Of a DNA stretch of 64,000 nt, positions 45,213 to 55,094 are shown in pieces. The translations under genes were made by a program, and so were the position numbers. Within the stretch, counting starts at the first letter, position 1. Every line of letters starts with the position of its first letter. The stretch is from Aureobasidium sp. EXF-3400 (taxonomy: Eukaryota > Ascomycota > Dothideomycetes > Dothideales > Saccotheciaceae): positions 40,196 to 104,195 of the forward strand of contig SWBL01000174.1 in NCBI GenBank assembly GCA_024195585.1, written 5' to 3'. The notes beneath the pieces were generated by a model. The model was not told the origin of the DNA. It searched no databases and saw only the letters and a program-made list of their open reading frames with translations.

Positions 45213-45801
45213 CTATGCTTTCGAGGGATCGCTCGAGATTGTTGACTCGACGAGCTTAGCATCAATCTTCTTGCGCTGTTCCTGGAGCTTGCCCATGAAG
45301 CCATCATCGGCAGTCTTGTTGGTCTCGTGGTCCCATTCCTCAATGTGCTCTTCAATAAGTCCTTGACCGTTGAGCTTAAAGGTCAACTTGCTGTTAACAG
45401 TCTTCTCGGCGCCCTCCTTCTTGAATGGGATTGGCGACTTGAAAACATAGTGTTGTGTCAAGTTCAATTGCAACTCAGAGGGTGTCGATGAAGCGAGAAC
45501 TGCGACCTCTGGGCGACATGTTAGCGAATACTGTTTCATTGATTCGAAGTGCTGACTACTAACCTTTGGTATCACTACGCGCAAAGATCTTGGGCATTCC
45601 ATTGAACTGCGACATGATGCTCTGCTTGCCCTTGGCAATGCTGACAGGGTCATGGAAGACAGCAGACTCGGCATAATGAGTATAACTCTGCTCATTCGGA
45701 TCCAGTTGGTACAGCTTCAGGATGTCTGTAATGAACTTCTGTTCTTCAGGAGTGGCCTCCCTAGTAGCATGGGTGCCCTGCGAGGATTGAGTAAAAGACA
45801 T
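45213..45801 (-). CDS. NTF2-like (SnoaL-type) small protein
   Basis: Exons 45801-45564 and 45508-45213, 177 residues. The opening (MSFTQSSQGTHATREATPEE) leads to a fold reading ILKLYQLDPNEQSYTHYAES, then AVFHDPVSIAKGKQSIMSQF, a pattern of the NTF2-like superfamily: N-terminal helix, HYAE-x-A-x-F-x-D-P, then helix and a run of beta strands (NLTQHYVFKSPIPFKK, SKLTFKLNGQGLIEEHIEEW). These proteins form a cone-shaped pocket used for binding or for enzymes such as isomerases and cyclases; no catalytic set can be assigned here. The last third (GKLQEQRKKIDAKLVES) is a charged helix. Cytosolic. Likely a common fungal protein of unknown role. Confidence 0.82.
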
Positions 45802-46203
45802 GTTCGTTTGCTTGATATGTGATTTGGTTCGTTGTGTTTAGAGTCAAAATAAGAGCCTCCTCAAGCATTTAAGTATCATCTGTTTTGTTGGCAGGCAACA
45901 AACTGCAGACGTCATGATCGAGGGAGATCGACATGGAGAATGCTCCTACAGAAGCCTTCTAGACGTCAGTGGACCCTTTTTGGGTTCACTTTCATCCTGC
46001 AGCTTTCTGCCTGCAAAGTCGCATGTTGCTTCTCTGATTTGTGCAATTGACCATGGAAAGAGAGAAGTCTGGTCACTCTCAGTGGACACTATCATAAAAT
46101 CAAACTCGTTTCTGCATTGCGATAGCTGACTATTCAGCTAGATTCGAGGAAGGAGTGAACAACTTCTCGACAGCTCAAATCTCACCCTCTTGCTCGTACC
46201 TCT
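45802..46203. other. Intergenic stretch, nothing recognised
   Basis: 402 bp: promoter of the NTF2-like gene and 3' flank of the amidase gene. Confidence 0.45.
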
Positions 46204-47983
46204 CTAAGGCACTTGCAATAACTCATAAACACTTCCACTGTCTTTCAACGCCTGCTCTACTCTCTCCATCACAGCAAGAACCTTTTCCTCCTCCAATCTC
46301 CTACCCACGACCTGCACAGCCACAGGCAAGCCAGCCATCTTAGTCGCATCGTAATGCTTGTATGCTCCCTTGGCAACTCCATTGGCATTGATGACGAAAT
46401 CCTTAGGAAGAGCATCCACAGTAGCGTCAACCTTGGTAACAGGGATAATACCACAAGTGTAGTCGAGAAGGTTGAAGAGGAAAGTATAGCCACAAGACGA
46501 AACAGCATCTCTCATACCGTCATGAGGGACAGCAGGTGTAGCATTTGGAGGTGTGATCATGATGTCCATGTCGCCTTTGCCATCGCTGTTGATGCCATTC
46601 CACCAGTCGAACCAGAAGTTCTTGAACGACTCGCGTTGGTATACCAATTGCCAGTTCTCATATGCGGACTTCTCATGGAAAGATTCGAGTAGACGGGACC
46701 AGACAGCATCGCGGCGGATGTAACGGACGTACTTGACGTAGAGCCAGCGGAGAGGAGAGGGAAGGCGCATCCAGAAGGTCAACTGAGCAGCTCCTGCATC
46801 GTTTGTTTCGCCGGTGCTGAAGAAACGTAAGTAAGTCCTTGTACCTTCTGCGTTGAGGAGTTGAGCAGCGATGGCTAGAGCGTCAAGAGGTGCATAGGGT
46901 GCGACGGGGAGAGTGAGATCAAACACATCATGTCCTTGTTGCTTGAGTGCGTCGACAGTGGTTTGAAGGGCTCGGGCACAAGCAGGAGAAGGGTCGGCGA
47001 CGCCATCAGTTCTCAACACACCAACTCTGAGTCTTTTCTTCTCCTTGAACTGATCAAAGTTATTTTGGCGCCACGCCAGAGGATGAACACTCTGATCATA
47101 TGTCCACGGTTTACACTGAATCAGACTTCTTGTGAAATAGACCAGATCCGAAAGTGTTCGCGTCATTGGCGAGAAGACACTGGGAATGCCTTCTTGACCA
47201 GGCATCGAAGTGTCGACACCGTACTTGGGCCATCTTCCAGTCGAACATCTCAACGAGAAACAACCAGAGAAATGAGCTGGCGCGCGAACAGATCCGGCGA
47301 CGTCAGATCCAATGCCAATTCTTGAACCACCGAATGCCAACAAGGCGCCTTCACCTCCAGTACTGCCACCAGGGCTGTACTTGCTGTTGTGAGGATTCTT
47401 GCATCTTCCCCAAACATCATTCGTTGATTCGAAAGAGAGCAAAGTGATAGGCAAAGCGGTCTTAACGAACGGCACAGCTCCAGCATCCTTGAGTAGACGC
47501 ACCATTGCGCCGTCTTTAGCATGAGGTTTGAAGCATTTGCCCGAGTAACCAACAGAAGCATCAAAGCCACCAACAACAATCGAATCTTTGAGCGAGACTG
47601 GGATGCCAGCAAGAGGACCTTTCAGATTGACACTGCCATCCTGGATCCAAGTCTCGGCATCCGGAAACATGATTTCAGTCAGGCAATTCATGGCTTCTTG
47701 TGCCTTGACAGCAGCTTTGCCATAAGCACGCAGGACATCGACAGGTGACTTGGTCGAGTTTTGGACATCCTCAACCAGTTCCTCGATGGGTGCATTCAGA
47801 ATTGTGCGTTCTGAGGACGAGATGGGAGATTGATATGATGTGGGCAGATTTGCTATACGAGAAGCACGTTCATCTTGCTTGCGTTGACTAAAAGGCAGTA
47901 TATCATTAGCGATGTTCGTCCGTCTTTATAGTGGGTACCGCTTACCATATCTGTCGGTGCCGGGAAGACCCAAAAGGCCACAT
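46204..47983 (-). CDS. Amidase-signature enzyme (acetamidase / fatty-amide hydrolase type)
   Basis: Exons 47983-47946 (38 bp) and 47887-46204 give 573 residues, starting MWPFGSSRHRQ. The Ser-cisSer-Lys triad is complete: K113 (GIPVSLKDSI), S188 (SPGGSTGGEGAL) and S212 (GSDVAGSVRAPA). The spacing 75 and 24 equals that of mammalian FAAH (142, 217, 241). One signature Ser is replaced by Thr (GGST instead of GGSS). The C-terminal region has the family ending GLPVAVQVVGRRLEEEKVLAVMER (split here). Fungal relatives hydrolyse acetamide, formamide-like or fatty-acid amides to free acid and ammonia, so a nitrogen-use role is likely. No signal peptide. The short first exon is supported by phase and by a Met followed by Trp-Pro-Phe as in other fungal amidases. 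Confidence 0.9.
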
Positions 47984-48637
47984 GGTATTGGAACGTGCTC
48001 TCGAACTCTAGGTAGGTATGTAGATAATGCTGTGGTTCTGAGGACCAACTTGGATCTCAAACTTTCGATACTTCCAGGAGAGACTATGCAACAGACAAGA
48101 TAAGAAGGACACACGACAACTCTTATACTCTTTACCCGAGTTGCCCGCGAGGTTATCATCAAGGCGGGGTTTCGCGATACCGCTTGAACCTTCCGAATTT
48201 GGCTTGGTGCTGAAAGCGGCTCAAGTTTCTACATTGAGAAAGACCGCACGTCGTTGTGGAAGAGCAGCAATTGCTAAACAGAGTCAAGAAGACGTGTCGC
48301 AAAGGTTGAACGTAATAAACATTTCTACGTCTCAATCGTAGTCTACTCGTGACATCCAAGGATACACAACGACTGCTGTCCTCATTCGCCATTTCAGCCA
48401 CCCTGAAGAAGAGTAAAACCAGCAAACTCCGTGCTGTGATGGAAAAAAAATGCAATTCCAAACTGGAACAGTACGCCGAACTCCTGATGATCAGTCCTCT
48501 CCGATATTCTCATCCCACCATTCAGGAGAGAATACTGAACGTCGCGCAGGAACCAAATATTCTGGCAAAGGTGGGCTACTTGGCATCGACGTGGGTGAAC
48601 GCAATGCAAAAGGGACGGGTGGTGGAGCGCGAAAATC
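47984..48637. other. Intergenic stretch, nothing recognised
   Basis: 654 bp: upstream of the amidase gene and 3' flank of RPD3. A 98-codon plus-strand frame (48349-48645) starts with GTG and lacks support. Confidence 0.5.
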
Positions 48638-50700
48638 CTAGTTGATTCCACCGGCCTCACCCTCACGTTTCATCTCACCCTCCACATCCTCTGCCTCGCG
48701 TTCTTGACGGCCTTCTTCTTTTGCTTCAGCAGCACCATCGCCCATCTCCACGTCTTCAGGAGCTGATGTGGTAGCTTCGACGACTGCAGGTTCCGGCTGA
48801 GGAGTGGCAGTAGGTCCTGTGCCTGCTTCCGTGTTGTTTGCGTTCGGTGCGTTTGTGGGCGGTTGGGGAGCTTCATCTTCACCCATCTCAACATCCTCAG
48901 GCTCAGCTGCAGGAGCTTGTGCAGTGGTTGACGCCGGCTTGGGCGGTGATCGTGCTCGTTGGGTTCCGTTGCTAGCAACTTCCTCACCAAGAGCAGGCTG
49001 CACAGCATGGGGGTCTTCTGAAGCTTTAGCAGCCATGATAGCATCACCTACAGCGGCATTTGCCTCTTGTGCCCTCTCCACAACCATTTGATCGGCTTGA
49101 GCAGCTGCTGGTGGGATCGTGTTGTCAATAGGAGTGGCAGTTCCAGACTCGATAGGACCTTCAGCAGTGTCGGCGAAGGGATTCTTGTGGTCGGTAATCT
49201 TCATGCGTTGACGCTCTTGGCCGGGTTGCTTCTTGACGCCAAGAAGAGCATCCATTTCTTCGTCGTCAGAATCTTCAAACTCATCATCGCGCTCAATACG
49301 AGCATCCCATTTGCGTTCGGTGTAGCGAGAGTCTGGGTTCTCATCGTCGTCCTTGTCATCGAGGCGTCGCTCACGTTCGTCCAGATCCTCAGCATCGCCC
49401 TCGTTGTCAGGGTCGTTCTCGTTGGGCTGAACAACAAGTGGTGAGCGTGGTACGTCGGTCATTTGAACACTGGGTGCGAATCTTGTGCGTGATAGGTTCT
49501 CGAAGACTTGTAACTTGATCTTCTCGAGGTATTCCGGGCTGTTTGCGTTGTCCATGTTGGAGGGACGAACGTCGAGTTCGAAGTCGGGAGAGTAATATTC
49601 GTAGTAGTCAGTGTAGGGAAGCTCAGGTCCCATTTCTTGACCAACGAGTTGGCCAGTCTCGTAAGCCCATGTACGAGCGACGTTGCGCATTGTGTAGCCA
49701 CCACCTCCAAGAACCAGCGTAGGGAGGTTGAAGCTCTTGACATACTTGACGCAGTTGGCATGACCACGCATGGACAAGTTGAAGCAACCAAGACGGTCAC
49801 CACTCAGGGAGTCACCACCACACTGAAGAACGACAGCGTCAGGACGGAAGAACTCCATGATTTTTGCGATAATGGGCTCGAAGACACTCTTGTATGCAAC
49901 GTCGTCCATGCCGTCACGCAAAGGGAAGTTGACAGCATAGTTTTTACCATTGCCAACACCAATGTCGCGTAGTTCACCAGTACCAGGGAAGTATTCTCCG
50001 TATTTGTGGAAAGAGCAGGTCATGACGCGATCGGTAGAGTAGAAGGCTTCTTCGACACCATCACCGTGGTGGACATCAATGTCGATATAGAGAACGCGCG
50101 ACTTGAATCTGAGAAGTTCGATGATTCCGAGAACGATATCGTTGATGTAACAGAAACCACTGGCTTCGCTCTTTTTTGCGTGATGCAGACCTCCGGCCCA
50201 GTTGACGGCGACGTCGCATTTTTGACGATTGAGACGAGCAGCACCTTCCATACTGCCACCAGCGCTGATACCACAGTACTCGAAGAGACCATCGAAGACG
50301 GGACAATCATCGCCGACATTGTATTTTCCTTGCTCTTTCGCGTAGCTGTCCATGTTGTCTGGAGTGACTTTTGAGAGGAAGTCGACATATTCATCGGTGT
50401 GGAACTGGGTCATTTCGTACTTGGAGGCAGGCTTGGCTCGCTGGGAGGTGGTTAGAAGGTTGTACAGGTTATGCGACAAGTGTAGTGATGGCGTACGTAA
50501 ATTTCCATCTTCTTGTACAAGCCATAGTTCATGATCAGACTGTGAGCCATTCGGATACGGTGAGGCTTCATGGGGTGACCAGCATTGTAGGCGTAGTTTC
50601 CGACATCCGAGTCGTAGAAGTAGGCGACTTTCTTGGGTTGAGCGCCATTTGCGGCGCGAGGAGGGTCCAGAGGAGGGCCATACTGGGCCGAGTTGGCCAT
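48638..50700 (-). CDS. RPD3: Class I histone deacetylase, RPD3/RpdA type
   Basis: Exons 50700-50497 and 50440-48638, 668 residues. It removes acetyl groups from histone tails in Sin3-type complexes in the nucleus. The first exon ends [12 protein letters not shown]. The catalytic His pair is H154-H155 ([14 protein letters not shown]), zinc ligands are D190 and H192 ([12 protein letters not shown]) and the later Asp in [15 protein letters not shown] context; [14 protein letters not shown] and [18 protein letters not shown] are intact. After the catalytic domain (about residue 400) comes the acidic RpdA extension ([16 protein letters not shown], then [20 protein letters not shown], then [10 protein letters not shown]), which in Aspergillus nidulans RpdA is needed for growth; about 200 further Ala/Pro/Glu-rich residues follow. 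It is divergently arranged with RPN11. Confidence 0.96.
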
Positions 50701-51204
50701 TGCAGCAGCTCGTCGATACTAGTTGAATGGAGCTATCGTGATTGGGGCTGTGTAGATATACAATTCGTAGACGGGATTACGCGCAGGCGATATGGACAGA
50801 AAAAATGCGACGCGATCGGATTGATTGATGTCGTGGACTGGTAAGGACTTTTGATGGTCAAGGTGAATGCTCGGCGGGCTACGAGTACGACTTCCGAGCT
50901 TCGGGGAAGGAGCAAACCTGTCAAACACGCAGGAAGCTGTCGCGAAAGGTGCAAACCTGTCAAACATGCTTCAGCTACAAGTGGAAGTCGCGTCGGAGGT
51001 CGGAGGTTTGGGAGCTGGCGGCGTGCATCATCGTCCATTGCCCAGAGAGTCGCCGTCCGAGCTGCTTCCATCACTCTCAATCAACAATTCCATCTCCTTG
51101 TCGCCTTCCATCCATCTCTCACTCGAGCTCACACTTATCTCACATCCATCCTCTGCGCATACTAAAAGAGAAGGACAAGACACACACAACCACAACACAT
51201 CATC
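50701..51204. promoter_or_regulatory. Bidirectional promoter of RPD3 and RPN11
   Basis: 504 bp between two divergent start codons. It carries an exact 16-bp direct repeat (separate entry). The plus-strand end (about 51060-51200) is CT/CA-rich leader. No TATA box is clear. Confidence 0.6.
50912..50966 (+). repeat. 16-bp direct repeat in the RPD3-RPN11 promoter
   Basis: gcaaacctgtcaaaca occurs at 50912-50927 and again at 50951-50966, 39 bp apart start to start. The bases before each are similar too (gaaggagcaaac and gaaaggtgcaaac). The core ggtgcaaa resembles, with one G fewer, the yeast proteasome element PACE (ggtggcaaa); the match is not exact, so this is a suggestion only. Confidence 0.6.
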
Positions 51205-52324
51205 ATGGACCGACTTTCGCGAATGCTGGCTGCCGCCCAGGGCATGGGAGGCGGTGCTGGTGGTATGCAACAAGACGGCAATGTCGTCGACAACTCCGAA
51301 ACCGTCTACATCTCATCTCTCGCCCTCCTCAAGATGCTGCGCCACGGAAGAGCTGGTGTCCCTATGGAAGTCATGGGTCTGATGCTCGGTGAATTTGTCG
51401 ATGACTACACTGTCCGTGTCGTCGATGTCTTTGCCATGCCTCAGAGCGGTACTGGTGTCTCAGTCGAGGCTGTCGACCCCGTCTTCCAAACAAAAATGAT
51501 GGACATGCTGCGTCAAACTGGTCGTCCCGAGACTGTCGTCGGCTGGTACCACTCACATCCTGGTTTCGGCTGTTGGTTGTCAAGCGTCGATATCAACACT
51601 CAACAATCCTTCGAACAACTTACCCCTCGCGCCGTCGCCGTTGTCATCGATCCCATCCAGTCCGTCAAGGGCAAGGTCGTCATTGACGCCTTCCGCCTCA
51701 TCAACCCTCAAACTCTCATGCTCGGTCAAGAGCCTCGCCAAACCACTTCCAACGTCGGTCACCTCAACAAGCCTTCCATCCAAGCTTTGATCCATGGCCT
51801 CAACCGTCACTACTACAGCATCGCCGTCGGCTATCTCAAGGGCCGCGGTGGTGGTTCAGGAAATGGTGCTTCATCAGCCGTCGCTGGTGCTTCGAATGGT
51901 CAGATGGGTGGAGAAGAGGCTATGCTCATGAACCTACACAAGAGTGTCTGGACAGAAGCTCTGGAGATGCCCGACTTCAAGGCTGAGGGTGATCGCACAC
52001 TGGAGAAGCTCAACAAACTCGTCAGCTTGGCCGAAGGCTACGAGAAGCGTGTCAAGGAAGAGACCGAACTGACCAAGGATCAACTACGCACAAGATACGT
52101 CGGCAAGGTCGACCCCAAGAAGCGTATGTCCTCTTGTTTCGTCAATCGAGCTCATGAGCTAACTCATCACAGACATCGAAACTCTTGGCCAAGATCTTCT
52201 CGAAGACAACATTGTTTCCGTCTCGCGCCAGATGATTGACAAGGAAGCTTCTGTACCATCAGCCTGCCGCATAGAGGCTGTCGATGACGATGCCGATGGC
52301 ATGGCCGTCGATCAAACCGCATAG
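51205..52324 (+). CDS. RPN11: 26S proteasome lid deubiquitinase RPN11
   Basis: Exons 51205-52123 and 52173-52324, 356 residues. RPN11 cuts ubiquitin chains from substrates as they enter the 26S proteasome. The MPN/JAMM metalloprotease site is complete: E55 ([14 protein letters not shown]), H116 and H118 ([13 protein letters not shown]) and D129. [13 protein letters not shown] at the start and [20 protein letters not shown] are further hallmarks. The C-terminal helices ([35 protein letters not shown]) mediate assembly in the lid. Exon 2 supplies [20 protein letters not shown] and then an acidic ending of about 30 residues ([16 protein letters not shown]) that is longer than in yeast or human. 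A Gly/Ser/Ala-rich loop ([16 protein letters not shown]) is inserted near residue 215. Confidence 0.96.
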
Positions 52325-53899
52325 ACTGCGAGAATCGATCACAGACCAAGAGAAAACGCCGCCCAAACCACGACCAGCACAACCACTTCGACTCACGAGA
52401 CAACATCGATCGTGGATACGTATGTCGTGGTCTCACACTCCGATGCGGAGTGAGATGGACAACCTCTGAGTTGACCTTGTATAACAAACATGCCTGCATG
52501 CATTTGGGTCACGAGGAACAGACAATGAACGAGCATGGAGACTAAAATGCTAGAGGTCGGCAGGTATACAATTAACATGCGCAATGACTGCAAGAATTAT
52601 TTTCAACTTTATTCATCCACATTTTGTCTCCCTTTATGTGTCACTTTTCACTGTCATAGAAGACAAAAACAATAAGCAGATGACGATTTCCAGGATAAAC
52701 CGAACTTGTATACCAAAACACTTCTGTTGCTCTGACAAATACTGGACAGAAAGCTTAGAGCTGCACCCTCATGCAGTCACCCATCGCCAGATTTCACGCC
52801 TCGTAAAGCTAAAGACCTACAGCCCAAGCCTAGTTCACGATCTGCCTTAGGGCCTGTTCTCTAATCAGTATTTAAGCGCGACAGCATGCCAAATAAGGAC
52901 GACAACGGCAATGGATATGATTGCTTCCTCTCACTTGTGCCCATCGTGCGTTTTCCAACAAGTCACGGCGTATTCTGTATGTGCCTCGGTGGCAACAGCA
53001 CGATATATGAATGAACGAGGCTCCGGTACTCGAAGCCAGTAGCTAACGTCGCCGCGTGGCCGGTGTGCCACGGAAGATGTTCAATAACTTATTTGACAAA
53101 GCACAGTGCTTGACGAAGAGATCATCGAAGTTCGTTCTTGTGCCCGGAGTCAGGTTCTTGCCTCTTTTGTAAGGTTAACTCTCATACAAGCTTGGATTCA
53201 CTGCATCAAGACATTAAGACGGTATATTTAAAAGGCAGGCATAGCCAGCTACTGAGCTGATATCGAAAGCTGCTGACTGCGAATCGCAGACCAATCAATC
53301 GTCCCTTTCCCTAGAGAGCTTTGTCCTGGTCGTTTTGCATCCTGTCGCAGCAACCGATATCTGAAGGAAAGTATCAGGTCTATGTGCCTCCCGGGATACT
53401 TCTGCTCCCAGACCCAGCGCCTCATCAATCTCAGAATCAGAAAAGACTCTATTGTAGGAGATGGCGAAGGGGACCTCATACTCGCTCCTTGCTGAAACAA
53501 AACCCCTGAGTCCTTGCTCAAAGCCTACTGAGCATTAGTCCAATTGGTTTCGCGTCTACTGTATCCGCATGGTTGCCGCAGCAATGTGTGCTACGATCGC
53601 GCCTTCTCGGAATCCTTGCCCAATATTTGTGCTTCAGAGCACCTGCCGCTCCAACTTCGAAAAGTCCGGCCATTTCCACCATCTTTCTTTCTTCGAAACT
53701 CATTCATCACTGTCCACGATAAATTGATCAAGAGATTGCATCGAAATCTCGTTTCAGGCATCGTATATTCCACGCTCCCCATCTATCTATCAAGTATAGC
53801 TCCTGGTATATGTGAGCAGTAGCATTTTCTGACACGAACATGCACTGAACGCGGATCAGCTTCTCTACAGACACGAACGCTCTTTCCTTCGAATTTGCC
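52325..53899. other. Long intergenic region, nothing recognised
   Basis: About 1.6 kb downstream of RPN11. Only short opposed frames; no RNA gene, transposon end or repeat seen. Confidence 0.5.
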
Positions 53900-54382
53900 A
53901 TGGATCTGGAGGAAGAAGAGGCCTACGCTTTAAAATTTCACCTTAAGGCAAGACAGCGGTTGCACAGCGATTGCATAGCCGAGTCGAGCAATGCCGCCGC
54001 GAGGGCACCTGCTTCTGCAATTGAAAGACGCTCGGCAGATTCTACGGTTCCAAAAGGAGATGCTTCGTGTTGTATCACCATGAAGAGAAGCGAGATGAGG
54101 ATATTCAATCTGCATTGTGTTCCTCTATGGACAGCCGCTCAAAAGTCGGTCCTCAACAGGATCAACGCCCCTTTCGCCTCATGGATTTGCCTGTTGAACT
54201 TCGTTTGTGCATCTAAAGCTCCGAGTACATGGACTGTGCTGCAGTGGCGTGAACACATAAGCAACAATGCCCATCCGATGCTGGGTGAGTCCCAGGTGAC
54301 GTGGCTACTCAGAAGGATCGATAGATGCATCAAACTAGCTGACAAGGCTGTTGAGCGTTTTCAGGTTGTGTCACACGGTTGA
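53900..54382 (+). pseudogene. Probable relic of an F-box-like protein gene
   Basis: An ATG at 53900 opens MDLEEEEAYALKFHLKARQR and stays open for 160 codons, but the recognisable part lies in another frame: at about 54166-54213 the sequence reads RPFRLMDLPVELRLCI and then a stop. The pattern (F-R-x-x-D-L-P-x-E-L-R-x-x-I) is the first helix of the fungal F-box-like or 2EXR proteins. The two frames overlap from 54025 to 54216, the first resumes after it, and no introns fit. A decayed gene with frameshifts is the simplest reading. Confidence 0.3.
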
Positions 54383-55094
54383 TGGTAGGTGCTTGCCGAG
54401 AATGTCTTGTCTTGCCTATCTGGCTCAAGCTGCTTGGTTCATCCTCAACATTCGGTCTTGGTGGATGAACATCGTGAACCAAGCAACAGAATCAGAATGC
54501 ATCGAGCGATTAAAGAGAGAATCCTCGAAATCATAAGGCGTGCAGGCGCTCTAGCAAAGGGTGCAGAACTATCATATCTATGCATCTCTTACATGTTTCT
54601 CTGTCTTCGTTCATTTCAGTTCCTCCCAAGTCTTTTTCAGGTTAAGATCATATTTATCAGAAGGAATATCAAGTGTTCACGAGTTCGAATTCACGTTAGT
54701 GCCCTGGGACACCATCACAGTCTCAAATGTCTCCAATTCTCTGTGTAGCTATCACAGACACCAGACCATCTCGTTGGTATGATCGAATGCGCTGAATGAT
54801 ATTAGGTCGGCCATCAGCATGGCTTCGTACGACGCGGGACTGGCTCGAATGACTCAGGAGAATATCGCAAGAACGCAACCACAAGAAAGAATTGCGATGA
54901 TTTCTACAGCATTCACGAATTATCTCAAATATCGACGCCATTAAGTAGAAAGTAACAATAAGCTATACAGTAAAGCTTGTATGATGCATTTCGATTCAGA
55001 GCTCAGCAATTTTTAGACCGACAACCCTCATTTTTCTTTTCTGCAACTTTGCCCTTGACAGCTGCAACACTCCACAAGACCCAAGTAGAAAGGA
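54383..55094. other. Intergenic stretch, nothing recognised
   Basis: About 710 bp up to the MFS gene 3' end. A frame at 54389-54748 in phase with the F-box-like relic could be its decayed continuation (RMHRAIKERILEIIRRAGAL), unproven. Confidence 0.35.

Noticed and set aside
48349..48645. 98-codon frame between the amidase and RPD3 genes
   Set aside because: Starts with GTG, overlaps the end of RPD3 and has no domain.
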